NCBI RefSeq assembly: GCF_003324165.1
Contig: NW_025407871.1
Coordinates: 1 to 64,000 of the forward strand
Direction: 5' to 3'
DNA: 64,000 nucleotides
From: Naegleria lovaniensis
Taxonomy: Eukaryota > Heterolobosea > Eutetramitea > Acrasida > Naegleriidae
Shown: positions 10,376 to 22,232 of the stretch, piece by piece
Layout: each line of letters starts with the position of its first letter
Numbering within the stretch: the first letter of the stretch is position 1
Notes under the pieces: generated by a model
Databases searched by the model: none
Told to the model about the DNA's origin: nothing
The model's input: the letters and a program-made list of their open reading frames with translations, nothing else
Translations under genes and position numbers: made by a program

Positions 10376-11166
10376 TTAAAAAGAAGACCATCCTCCGTCT
10401 ACTGTTAGCACAGATCCGTTCACGTAGCTGGCATCATCGGAAGCCAAAAACAAAGCGGCCTTAGCAAGCTCAGATGGTTGTCCAAGACGGGGCATTAATT
10501 GAGATCCCAAAAACATCTTTCCTGCACCCAATGGTGAGGATTTTTAACTTCAATATTGGTCTGAACACTTCCAGGAGCAATGGCGTTGCAACGAATACCT
10601 TGATCACCATAATGAAAACCAACATTCTTGGTCATTCCTATCAGTGCGTGCTTGCTTGCGGTATAACCAATACCTGCTCGGCCACCATGAAGGCCTCCCA
10701 ACGATGCAATGTTGATGATCGCTCCATTCTTCTTTTGGGACATGATGGGAATGGCTTTCCTCATTGTTCTCATGGGACCGGTAGTATTGACTGCCATTAC
10801 CTTTTCCCAGACTTCATCAGTGATATCTCCACATGGAATGAAGTTATCCATGATTCCTGCATTGTTTACGAGAATATCTAACGTTCCAAATTGTGAGAGA
10901 GTTTCTTGGAACAGACGATCGACATCTTCTTGTTTGGAAACATCTCCACACACTCCAATGGCAACACCTCCCAATTGTTGAATCTCATCAAGCGTTTCCT
11001 TAATTCGTTGCTCACTCACATCTGTGACTACCACTTTAGATCCATGTTGTGCAAAAAGGAGAGCGATAGCTTTTCCCATTCCACTGCCAGAACCTGTAAC
11101 GATGCTGACTCGTCCTTCTAGCTTCTTGTGAGTGATGATATTGTCGGTTTGATCTTGTGGAAGCAT
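10376..11166 (-). CDS. Short-chain dehydrogenase/reductase, copy A, with one apparent frameshift
   Basis: Classical SDR of about 260 residues. Visible motifs are the cofactor loop TGSGSGMG (TGxxxGxG), NNAG, a catalytic Ser in NIASLGG, YTASK (YxxxK) and PGSVQT. The frame breaks after about residue 210: one frame stops at 10495, while the adjacent frame resumes with [17 protein letters not shown] and runs to the family-typical end [15 protein letters not shown] at 10376. Removing one A from the AAAAA run near 10540 would join them. A 47-nt intron (GTGTTC...GTGCAG) would also keep frame but would remove the conserved PGxVxT segment, so I prefer a base error or a real frameshift. The substrate cannot be told; the sequence is closest to bacterial/fungal FabG- and glucose-dehydrogenase-like SDRs. 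Confidence 0.75.
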
Positions 11167-11640
11167 TTTGTTTGATGGTGTTGTTTGAAGCCAGAGGTTG
11201 GGCGTGCGCTCTTGATTACTTGCTGGTGGAATCGCAGTCAGCGGGCTACAACAGTCGGGTCCGATGTTGCTATGGATATCAGAGCTAAGGGAACAAGTGC
11301 GTCATGAATCGGCTGGTCTCCAAACGAAACTTACTATTAATATTTAAATCCGTTCTTTTCCAACAACAATTTCATTTAACGTTATTCCTCATGTGACCTT
11401 AAACGAAAGTTCACTTTTTATTGGGAACGAATTGTATGGCTTCAGCTGGGTTGGAATTCACATGTAAGCGTTCATGAGTGCTGAAAGTGTTTGAAGAAGT
11501 GTCCTGCTCATTAACCTTTTCTTGATGTTCTTGTCAGAACTCCCCAACTACCCAGCAACAGCTTGTTTCCTTTTCTCGAATTAGACAACTCCAACGAAAA
11601 CTGAGAGTGTGCGTTGAGAAAAGGTAACGTAACGAAAAAA
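11167..11640. promoter_or_regulatory. Shared upstream region of the divergent SDR and UGDH genes (copy A)
   Basis: About 470 bases between two divergent starts, so both promoters should lie here. No specific motif is recognised. It contains the single C-run difference that separates copies A and B. The matching stretch in copy B is 14099-14573. Confidence 0.45.
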
Positions 11641-12603
11641 ATGTCAGCTCCCTCTACAGAAGCCATCACATCATCCATGAATCACAATAATTCCACTCAT
11701 TCATCATCCTCGGTTGTTGTTAGAAAGATTGCTTGTGTAGGTGCCGGTTATGTGGGTGGTCCTACAATGGCCGTCATTGCCAACAAATGCCATCACATTC
11801 AAGTAGTTATCTTTGACGTGAACAAGAAGAGAATTGACCAATGGAACAGTGATAAATTACCAATCTATGAACCTGGCTTGGATGAGCTTGTTTTTGAAAG
11901 AAGAGGAAAGAACTTACATTTCACGACTGATTACGAATCTGTTCTTGATGCCGATATTATCTTCTTCTCCGTTAACACTCCAACCAAACATTACGGTATC
12001 GGAAAGGGTCGAGCAGCAGATTTGAAATATATTGAATTATGCGCACGACAATTGAGAAACGCCATTCAACACGGACGAAAAATCATTGTCGAGAAGAGTA
12101 CAGTCCCGATCAGAACTTCAATGGCATTGAAGAAAATTCTCACCTCTGGAGAGAGTAAGGCTCACTTTGATATCTTGTCTAATCCAGAGTTTTTAGCAGA
12201 AGGAACAGCCATCAGTGATTTGAATAATCCTGATCGAGTACTCATTGGAGGTGAAAGTGAGGAAGCTATTGCTACATTGTCATCGGTCTATGAGCACTGG
12301 GTTCCAAAGGAAAGAATTATTACTACGAACTTGTGGTCCAGCGAGTTGAGCAAATTAGTGGCTAACTGCATGTTGGCACAACGTATTTCATCTATTAATG
12401 CCATCTCTGCTCTCTGCGAAAAAACAGGAGCTGATGTTTCTCAGGTAGCTCATGCGGTAGGCAAGGATACTAGAATTGGTTCAAAGTTTTTGCAAGCAAG
12501 CGTTGGATTTGGTGGTAGTTGCTTCCAGAAAGATATTTTGAATTTGGTATATCTTGCTGAACACTACAATCTTCCAGAAGTAGCAGACTATTTCTATGGA
12601 ATT
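11641..12603 (+). CDS. UGDH: UDP-glucose 6-dehydrogenase, copy A, cut off by an assembly gap
   Basis: This is identical to the first 321 codons of the complete gene at 14574-16082 and stops at the N run. It includes the NAD-binding GAGYVGG and the catalytic-cysteine motif [10 protein letters not shown]. It should be treated as the same gene as the downstream copy, not a second or broken gene, because the truncation coincides with the contig end. Confidence 0.9.
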
Positions 12604-12613
12604 NNNNNNNNNN
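12604..12613. other. Assembly gap of ten N
   Basis: A run of exactly ten N joins the end of copy A to the start of copy B. The sequence right of the gap restarts at base 9682 of this window, so the gap marks a wrong join between overlapping contigs, not missing sequence. Confidence 0.95.
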
Positions 12614-12724
12614 CGTGTTGCCAGAAGTGTTATTTGCGTTTGATCGAGAAATCATTCAATTGCTTGAGGATCAGTCTCTTAAGGAGTCTAAGAATTCGGA
12701 AAAACCTCAACACAGCAAAGAAGA

Positions 12725-13175
12725 TTAATCTTCCTTCAATTTGTATGGGTTTAGCGGCTTTGCATATTTGGGCATGAACACAAACATCTTGATATAGATT
12801 GGAATAAAACAAACGACTCCAATAATGGCAATTGTAACGAAAGCATATCTGGCAAAATAATAGCTATCCACTTTTTGCTGAGCTGAAGCGAGCAAAACGT
12901 TGGTTGCGGTGGAATTGTCTAATGGAATCTTCGGAGACAGCAAAAAGAAGAGGAAAATAAATATCGGAATGAACAAGGCAAGAAAAATGACAGCACTTTG
13001 AAGTTTTAGCTCCACGTAAATTGAAAATTGCAGCATTTGGAACCTACGTTTTTGACTTCTTTTTCTTAACCACACAACAGCAACAACACAAAGAAAAACC
13101 ACAAATCAACGAAATAATAAATACAACAACTCCATATCCAATCCCGAGCCCAGGTACAATCGCGGAAGCAACCAT
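12725..13175 (-). CDS. Small three-segment membrane protein, copy B
   Basis: Same sequence as 9793-10243, with exons 13175-13048 and 12995-12725. See that entry for the protein. It is probably not an independent gene. Confidence 0.6.
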
Positions 13176-13307
13176 GTCTGTACAATAATATTGAGGGCTG
13201 GTTGTATGTCAAAGACAATTTTTTTTAAAGGGTGAGTGTTGTATACGAAAGGCGCGAATATGCTGTTTGACGTAATTGTGTGCATTTACTATACAATGGA
13301 TCCTATC

Positions 13308-14098
13308 TTAAAAAGAAGACCATCCTCCGTCTACTGTTAGCACAGATCCGTTCACGTAGCTGGCATCATCGGAAGCCAAAAACAAAGCGGCCTTAGCAAG
13401 CTCAGATGGTTGTCCAAGACGGGGCATTAATTGAGATCCCAAAAACATCTTTCCTGCACCCAATGGTGAGGATTTTTAACTTCAATATTGGTCTGAACAC
13501 TTCCAGGAGCAATGGCGTTGCAACGAATACCTTGATCACCATAATGAAAACCAACATTCTTGGTCATTCCTATCAGTGCGTGCTTGCTTGCGGTATAACC
13601 AATACCTGCTCGGCCACCATGAAGGCCTCCCAACGATGCAATGTTGATGATCGCTCCATTCTTCTTTTGGGACATGATGGGAATGGCTTTCCTCATTGTT
13701 CTCATGGGACCGGTAGTATTGACTGCCATTACCTTTTCCCAGACTTCATCAGTGATATCTCCACATGGAATGAAGTTATCCATGATTCCTGCATTGTTTA
13801 CGAGAATATCTAACGTTCCAAATTGTGAGAGAGTTTCTTGGAACAGACGATCGACATCTTCTTGTTTGGAAACATCTCCACACACTCCAATGGCAACACC
13901 TCCCAATTGTTGAATCTCATCAAGCGTTTCCTTAATTCGTTGCTCACTCACATCTGTGACTACCACTTTAGATCCATGTTGTGCAAAAAGGAGAGCGATA
14001 GCTTTTCCCATTCCACTGCCAGAACCTGTAACGATGCTGACTCGTCCTTCTAGCTTCTTGTGAGTGATGATATTGTCGGTTTGATCTTGTGGAAGCAT
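13308..14098 (-). CDS. Short-chain dehydrogenase/reductase, copy B, same apparent frameshift
   Basis: Identical to 10376-11166, including the break in the AAAAA run near 13472. That the frameshift is in both contigs shows it was in the shared reads or is real; it does not count as two independent observations. Confidence 0.75.
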
Positions 14099-14573
14099 TT
14101 TGTTTGATGGTGTTGTTTGAAGCCAGAGGTTGGGCGTGCGCTCTTGATTACTTGCTGGTGGAATCGCAGTCAGCGGGCTACAACAGTCGGGTCCGATGTT
14201 GCTATGGATATCAGAGCTAAGGGAACAAGTGCGTCATGAATCGGCTGGTCTCCAAACGAAACTTACTATTAATATTTAAATCCGTTCTTTTCCAACAACA
14301 ATTTCATTTAACGTTATTCCTCATGTGACCTTAAACGAAAGTTCACTTTTTATTGGGAACGAATTGTATGGCTTCAGCTGGGTTGGAATTCACATGTAAG
14401 CGTTCATGAGTGCTGAAAGTGTTTGAAGAAGTGTCCTGCTCATTAACCTTTTCTTGATGTTCTTGTCAGAACTCCCCAACTACCCCAGCAACAGCTTGTT
14501 TCCTTTTCTCGAATTAGACAACTCCAACGAAAACTGAGAGTGTGCGTTGAGAAAAGGTAACGTAACGAAAAAA

Positions 14574-16082
14574 ATGTCAGCTCCCTCTACAGAAGCCATC
14601 ACATCATCCATGAATCACAATAATTCCACTCATTCATCATCCTCGGTTGTTGTTAGAAAGATTGCTTGTGTAGGTGCCGGTTATGTGGGTGGTCCTACAA
14701 TGGCCGTCATTGCCAACAAATGCCATCACATTCAAGTAGTTATCTTTGACGTGAACAAGAAGAGAATTGACCAATGGAACAGTGATAAATTACCAATCTA
14801 TGAACCTGGCTTGGATGAGCTTGTTTTTGAAAGAAGAGGAAAGAACTTACATTTCACGACTGATTACGAATCTGTTCTTGATGCCGATATTATCTTCTTC
14901 TCCGTTAACACTCCAACCAAACATTACGGTATCGGAAAGGGTCGAGCAGCAGATTTGAAATATATTGAATTATGCGCACGACAATTGAGAAACGCCATTC
15001 AACACGGACGAAAAATCATTGTCGAGAAGAGTACAGTCCCGATCAGAACTTCAATGGCATTGAAGAAAATTCTCACCTCTGGAGAGAGTAAGGCTCACTT
15101 TGATATCTTGTCTAATCCAGAGTTTTTAGCAGAAGGAACAGCCATCAGTGATTTGAATAATCCTGATCGAGTACTCATTGGAGGTGAAAGTGAGGAAGCT
15201 ATTGCTACATTGTCATCGGTCTATGAGCACTGGGTTCCAAAGGAAAGAATTATTACTACGAACTTGTGGTCCAGCGAGTTGAGCAAATTAGTGGCTAACT
15301 GCATGTTGGCACAACGTATTTCATCTATTAATGCCATCTCTGCTCTCTGCGAAAAAACAGGAGCTGATGTTTCTCAGGTAGCTCATGCGGTAGGCAAGGA
15401 TACTAGAATTGGTTCAAAGTTTTTGCAAGCAAGCGTTGGATTTGGTGGTAGTTGCTTCCAGAAAGATATTTTGAATTTGGTATATCTTGCTGAACACTAC
15501 AATCTTCCAGAAGTAGCAGACTATTTCTATGGAATTGTTAGAATTAATGATTATCAAAGAGAACGATTTGCCAAGAAGGTCATTCACAAGTTATTCAACA
15601 CTGTATCGAATAAGAAAATCACCGTTCTAGGTTTTGCATTCAAAAAAGACACTGCAGATACTCGTGAATCAAGTAGTATTTATATTTGTAAGGCATTATT
15701 AGAAGAACATGCCAATATTCACATTTATGATCCTAAAGTTCCGGAAGAGCAAGTTCGTTATGACATGAAGAGTATTATGAACGGATGTTACGAGGGTGAC
15801 TTTAGTGCCAGATTTGAAGAATCACCAGAGAGCGAACTTGTCAAATCTAACATTCATTGTGCCACAGATCCATATGAAGCTGTTAAGGACTCTCATGCCA
15901 TCCTTGTCATGACTGAATGGGATGAATTTAAGACGTATGACTACAAGAGAATCTTTGAAATGATGAAAAAGCCAGCTTATATTTTTGATGGAAGAAATAT
16001 TTTGAATGGTAAACAATTAGAAAGTATTGGATTTGATGTGTATCAAATCGGAAAGCAAGAAACAAACCCAGCCGATTGGTAG
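14574..16082 (+). CDS. UGDH: UDP-glucose 6-dehydrogenase, complete
   Basis: Single exon, 502 residues from ATG 14574. It oxidises UDP-glucose to UDP-glucuronate with two NAD+, in the cytosol, supplying nucleotide sugars for glycans. Residues from about 27 onward form the N-terminal Rossmann domain ([18 protein letters not shown]). Further conserved blocks are [18 protein letters not shown] and [10 protein letters not shown], then the catalytic-cysteine motif [10 protein letters not shown]. The UDP-binding C-terminal domain follows, with [18 protein letters not shown] Ser/Asn-rich lead of about 25 residues precedes the core. It is divergently arranged with the SDR gene; no functional link is implied. 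Confidence 0.97.
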   Translation: MSAPSTEAITSSMNHNNSTHSSSSVVVRKIACVGAGYVGGPTMAVIANKCHHIQVVIFDVNKKRIDQWNSDKLPIYEPGLDELVFERRGKNLHFTTDYESVLDADIIFFSVNTPTKHYGIGKGRAADLKYIELCARQLRNAIQHGRKIIVEKSTVPIRTSMALKKILTSGESKAHFDILSNPEFLAEGTAISDLNNPDRVLIGGESEEAIATLSSVYEHWVPKERIITTNLWSSELSKLVANCMLAQRISSINAISALCEKTGADVSQVAHAVGKDTRIGSKFLQASVGFGGSCFQKDILNLVYLAEHYNLPEVADYFYGIVRINDYQRERFAKKVIHKLFNTVSNKKITVLGFAFKKDTADTRESSSIYICKALLEEHANIHIYDPKVPEEQVRYDMKSIMNGCYEGDFSARFEESPESELVKSNIHCATDPYEAVKDSHAILVMTEWDEFKTYDYKRIFEMMKKPAYIFDGRNILNGKQLESIGFDVYQIGKQETNPADW

Positions 16083-16314
16083 AACTTTTCTATTTCGATT
16101 ATTGTTATTATTTATTAAATTTAATTTATTCGATTGTGACAATAGTTGAGCTGACGATGTATTTTAAAAAAATCTTGAATTTTGAATTTAAAAAATATTT
16201 GCCTTTGGTGGCTCTTTAATCTGCCCTTCATCCAATCGACCCTCCTTCTTCATCGGTTAGGAGTATTATCCTCCGCTTATATATTATTAACTTCAAAATT
16301 CAATCATTTCATCT

Positions 16315-17856
16315 ATGAAAATAATTAATACATTTCGGAATCACCGTTCTATCATCAGCATAACACTCGGTTTGCTGCAATTATTCCTTTTTCAAAACAC
16401 TTGCCATGGTTCTCCGTTTAGCCATTCCGCAATTAAAGAAGAGCCGCAAGAGGATTTGGGCTATACCTATGATCGTATAGTTCTAGGAATTATGACTTCG
16501 CTAGTTTGCCTTTATATTTTACTTCAAATAGGACTAACATTTTACCACAAACATCGAGTTCCTTCATTCCATTTTGGCTTTCTAGTGCTATGTTGTATAT
16601 GGATGATTTTGAGGACCGTTTATTACTTTTCTGTCATTGATAATTGTGGCGTGTTCTTTTTGTACTATTTACCAATTTGTGTGGAATTTGCAGTGTTCAC
16701 ATTGCTGGGAGTATTTTTCTTCAAACTACTGAATTACGGAGGAAAATGGGAAAAATCCTTATTGCAGACAGTAGATGAACCGTTACAGGCCCACACTCCA
16801 ACTCCATCATCTCCTTCTCCAGCTACAGGAATTTTATCAGGCTCTGGCGTGCAAAACTATGCTCCTTCCAATCGACGACGATCTTACCGACCACCCTCTT
16901 CTACTTTTAGTGATAACTATGGAGCTGTTTCCAATGGAGCAATTGGATCTCTCAACAATGACGATCAAGACGACGATACGAAAACAGATACTTCGTTTGT
17001 AAGCCAAAATATTGAAGATGCTTATGAAGAACAATCGAAAATTTCATATTACCATGCCCAAACCAATAATTTTTATAACAGATTCATCAAATTTTTATGC
17101 ACTAGAAAGGTTTTGTACATGATCTTGTGGGTTTTGACAAACTTGGGATTTTTTTCTATTATCTTTTCTTTTTCCATAGCCTCATGCACCACTGCATTTG
17201 ATAGTGAACAAACAAATTCAGTGATTGGATTGGCAAGCGCATGTTCGTTTACTGTATTAATGGTAATGCTGTTGGCAATTGGACTCCGAATGGTATATAT
17301 TTTTAGAAGACGAAATGACATACCTGTAAGCTTGAAGGTTAGTCGAATCACAGGGCCTGGAATGATAGTAGTCATTATTGTGAACTGTTTTGTTTTCACA
17401 AGTAGAGCAATTTTTGATTGCTTAATTTTAATCCCAAATTTTCCAAAGGACTATTTGAAAATTCAATTTTTGAGGTCAACTGATTATGGTCGAATTTTCA
17501 TTATTGTTACCAATTTCTTTTGGGAGGTTATGCCAATTCTAAGTATTTTAATTTTTTTCAGCAAATGGACATTTAGTAGAAATGCTGTGAATATTAATTT
17601 GAGGCGACATCAACATGAAGAGAGTCAAGAATCTGAAGCCACAAATACCAATTTCAATGCCAGTGATCACGGATTTGATACAAATGCTCCACTGATCATT
17701 GGAGCTCAGACAAGTAGTAGAGTCATTGGACGAAGAACACACAGCACAGGACAATTACAAAACACTGGATACAACACTGGGCAGGATGGTGAAACGACAG
17801 AGTCATCTCTTTATGATGATATTGAGACTGATAGTTCATATAGCGCCAATGACTAA
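16315..17856 (+). CDS. GPR137/TOM1-TOM3-like multi-pass membrane protein
   Basis: Single exon, 513 residues. A signal-like hydrophobic N-terminus precedes about seven membrane segments. The block LVLCCIWMILRTVYYFS then YYLPICVEFAVFTLLGVFFF closely resembles the LLCLLWAALRT...PVCLQFFTLTLMNLYF region of GPR137, and the later FVFTSRAIFDCL matches its last helices. GPR137 proteins sit in lysosomal membranes and recruit Rag-mTORC1 components; plant TOM1/TOM3 relatives are tonoplast proteins. A Ser/Asp-rich cytosolic loop of about 100 residues splits the membrane segments, and the C-tail is polar. The TAA stop shares bases with the stop of the CYP40 gene on the other strand. Confidence 0.7.
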   Translation: MKIINTFRNHRSIISITLGLLQLFLFQNTCHGSPFSHSAIKEEPQEDLGYTYDRIVLGIMTSLVCLYILLQIGLTFYHKHRVPSFHFGFLVLCCIWMILRTVYYFSVIDNCGVFFLYYLPICVEFAVFTLLGVFFFKLLNYGGKWEKSLLQTVDEPLQAHTPTPSSPSPATGILSGSGVQNYAPSNRRRSYRPPSSTFSDNYGAVSNGAIGSLNNDDQDDDTKTDTSFVSQNIEDAYEEQSKISYYHAQTNNFYNRFIKFLCTRKVLYMILWVLTNLGFFSIIFSFSIASCTTAFDSEQTNSVIGLASACSFTVLMVMLLAIGLRMVYIFRRRNDIPVSLKVSRITGPGMIVVIIVNCFVFTSRAIFDCLILIPNFPKDYLKIQFLRSTDYGRIFIIVTNFFWEVMPILSILIFFSKWTFSRNAVNINLRRHQHEESQESEATNTNFNASDHGFDTNAPLIIGAQTSSRVIGRRTHSTGQLQNTGYNTGQDGETTESSLYDDIETDSSYSAND

Positions 17857-19002
17857 TCATCTTGGAATAGCTTGGAATAGGTATGTTTTTCTTTTTTCTC
17901 GTACCTTTCAAGCTCAACTTTTGCTTTGTAAAGCCATGATTCAATTTCCTTGTTATTTGGATTTTTTTCTTTCAAATCTGACAAGTCCACATAACTATTA
18001 AGCCAGTCACCTCTGTTGAAATATGAAACACCTCGTCTGAACTTGGCCTTAGTCTCAATACCTTGAATGCCTTCCATGTCCTTATGATATTCTACAAGCT
18101 GAAGAATTTTGCAACATAGTTCAATAACCGCAGCATGCTCTGCTTGCTTGATCTTGACTGCTGCAATGTTGCCTAATAAGATTAATTCCTTTTCCTCTAA
18201 AAGTTTACGCTCACTGTCATCCCTGAGGCCAGGTGCCAGATATCTGAACGCTTTTTCATACTTTTCTACTGCTTTTTGAAGATCGTTTTGTTTGAAAAAG
18301 TGATTTCCCAATTCTTTCAATTTTTCAGCAATCTCCAGCTTTTTATAGAGAGAATCGCTTTCTTCTTCATCTGCAGGATATTGAGGGTAAACATCTCCTT
18401 CTTCCACGCATGTCTTATCGAGAACTCCATCATCACATCCTTCCTCCAAAACCCCGCAATCAGTGAACACAACATCCAAGGTGGGTTGTCCTGTGGTTTC
18501 AACAGTCGGTACACCTCTCTCAATTCTATTAAGGATGGATTTTCCTTTAGTGACTTGTCCAATGACAATGAATTTATCTTTCATGTAGGATAAGTTTGTG
18601 GTTGTAAAAAGGAACTGAGATGCGTTTTTGCGAGAAGACTCTCGTTCAACACACATCAAGTAAGAGGTGTCACAAGGATGGTTGTAGTATTCCGATGAAA
18701 TGTCATAGTCAAACAATTGTTGACCTCCCTCGCCAGTGTTTTGTTCATAGTCACCAGCTTGTATCATCATCTTTTTAATTATTCGGAAAACTTTAGTGTT
18801 TTTGTATGTTGGTTGAGGTGCTAATTTGATACTGTCATCAATGTTTATTTCTCTCTCATCAATACATACCAGAATTAGCGCAGAGAGTGATCAGATTCTT
18901 ACAAATGTTTGGGCATTTGTCTGAGAAAAGTTTGACCACCAACCTCCCTAGAGGTTTATCTTTCACGTAAACATCAAAAAACACGCGGTCCACTTGCAGC
19001 AT
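17853..19002 (-). CDS. Cyclophilin 40 (PPID-like), cyclophilin plus TPR domain
   Basis: Exons 19002-18870 and 18820-17853 (GTATGT...TTAG, 49-nt intron) give 366 residues, the usual CYP40 length. Residues 1-165 are a cyclophilin domain (VFFDVYVKDKPLGRLVVKLF, then MMIQAGDY, then TDCGVLEE). Residues from about 195 are a TPR domain (EIAEKLKELGNHFFKQNDLQ, RRGVSYFNRGDWLNSYVDL). CYP40 binds the MEEVD tail of HSP90 as a co-chaperone. The isomerase site is altered: the catalytic Arg is kept (VFRII), but the positions of human CypA Phe60, Trp121 and His126 read Met, Tyr and Phe by my alignment, so activity may be weak. Its stop overlaps that of the GPR137-like gene. Confidence 0.88.
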
Positions 19003-19098
19003 TTTTTCGTATTAAGGACACTAGTTCTATGTTACAAAGTCTTCCGATCCCGCCAAATGTTTGGTTGTTGTAATCACTAATGCAACCCGAGGTCGATT

Positions 19099-20815
<1,717 letters not shown>

Positions 20816-20885
20816 TTTTTTTGGTGGGAACCATTAACGTTCAAAAACCGCCAAACAAAAACCACCGAAACGCTCATCATTGGTC

Positions 20886-22042
20886 ATGATCATGAATGAA
20901 GGCCTTGTGTGGGTGTTTTCTGCTTTCATACTGGGAATTATTGTTTGTTATGTTGCCATTGGGAAAGCACAAAATGGATCTTTCAAGAGTGTAGAAGAAG
21001 AAAAACAAGATCCGAAAGATATTGTCGACAATGAATGCGATCATGAAACCATTGATCCCAGATTCAAAATCAGTCGGAAACCAACCAAACAGGAAAAGAA
21101 AGAAGCGAAGGAATTATACAAAAACCGAAAACCCAAGACAATTCAACAAGTTCTTCCTACAGAGAAAATTGAAATGATCAATGATACAGAAATTGCTAGG
21201 AAACATGGAGATGAATTGTCACTGGCTATCGGTGAGAGAAAATATTTGAATTTGAAACAATGGTACTGCATGTCTAGACCACAATACAAGTATTCTTGTG
21301 GCATTTCTTCTTTGACATCGATTTGGAATTATTTATTTAGTACTCTTGGTCATGGTGATCTTCCTATCTTAACGCAAGAGGAAGTATTGACATTGTTAGG
21401 TTTTTCAGAACCATTTCATGAGATTCGATTTGGACCATTTTGTGGAAATGAAACAATTATGCAATGGTTTAAGGAACTGCTTTCATTGTTCGGCATGGAA
21501 GGAGAAGCTTGTATATTCTGGAAATGTAAAGGTCTTCACACTACAAAACCTTCTGGGAATGTTTTGGACGAGTTGAAAAAAGGATTGAGATCGAACCAAA
21601 CAGCATTTATTTATCATTGCTACAATCATTATATGGTTATTATGGGCTTTGATGAAAGTCCAACTCACCCACAACATATTTATCAGTCCATTACAAATTC
21701 TGAGCAAGTAAGCAATGCATGGTTACTCTTTGGAGACAATTCAAAACTACAAGGTAGGTTCATCATGATCACATACTTTTGAAAGAGTCGATGTTATATT
21801 ATTCAGAGCCTGTGGAGTGCGCAAAATTTTCAGATGTCGAAAAAGATCTTAATTGCGAAGCTCCGTATTTCTTCAACATTAGACATCCAGAAAAAGGTAT
21901 TCAAAAACGAGAAGGCAAATTTAAATCAATTAATGTCGATTGTATACTGAGGTTCCAAAAACTGCCAGCGAAAAAATCATCTTCCCAAAGGACCCAATTT
22001 GATAAAACTCGAAAGAAAGATCCATTCCAGAATATTTGGTAG
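20886..22042 (+). CDS. BIVM-like protein with N-terminal membrane anchor
   Basis: Exons 20886-21753 and 21807-22042, with a 53-nt intron, give 367 residues. An alternative acceptor would give a 32-nt intron in the same frame. Residues 7-27 form a hydrophobic anchor. The core (about 125-360) matches vertebrate BIVM strongly: WYCMSRPQYKYSCGISSL, WNYLFSTLGHGDLP, EIRFGPFCGNET, AFIYHCYNHYMVIMGF, and FNIRHPEKGIQ near the end. BIVM is widely conserved but without an assigned biochemical role. The Q-Y-K-Y-S-C-G and N-H-Y-M-V-I-M-G blocks resemble the Gln/Cys and His motifs of papain-like C39 peptidases; that reading is my inference. Confidence 0.88.
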
Positions 22043-22232
22043 CTCGACGAGTCTTCTAGCCTTCACCAGTACATCTCAAAACCCGAGGTTGTTAATAATA
22101 AAGCCTTTTTTAAAAAAAAATATCATCATTAACGGACACTGAATTTTTTCATTTTTTTCGCTTCAAGGCTTTTTGCAAGCCTCATCATTGTGCACAACTT
22201 CCTCAACACCTTAACTTTCCTAACTGATCATC

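Larger units (their letters stand above)
9682..12603. repeat. Copy A of a 2.92-kb duplicated block (probable unmerged contig overlap)
   Basis: This block reappears almost base for base at 12614-15536. Its right end is the last base before a run of ten N, and its partner starts at the first base after that run. The only difference I found by eye is one C in a homopolymer (CTACCCAG near 11548-11554 against CTACCCCAG near 14481), which shifts the offset from 2932 to 2933. It holds the tail of the membrane gene, a small membrane protein, an SDR gene and the first two thirds of UDP-glucose dehydrogenase. Confidence 0.9.
12614..15536. repeat. Copy B of the duplicated block
   Basis: Starts with the last 115 bases of the membrane-protein gene (its stop is at 12726-12728) and continues through the small membrane gene, the SDR gene and UGDH up to the base equivalent to 12603. 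Beyond 15536 the sequence is unique. Copy B carries the only complete UGDH gene. Confidence 0.9.

Noticed and set aside
10494-10590. 47-nt intron as the explanation for the SDR frame change
   Set aside because: It would remove the conserved PGSVQT segment, while a one-base homopolymer change keeps every family motif.
9682-15536. Recent biological tandem duplication of three genes
   Set aside because: The block boundaries coincide with the ten-N gap and the copies differ by one homopolymer base, so an unmerged contig overlap is the simpler reading.
21754-21785. A 32-nt intron in the BIVM gene
   Set aside because: A later TTATTCAG acceptor makes a 53-nt intron in the same frame and fits the local size mode better.
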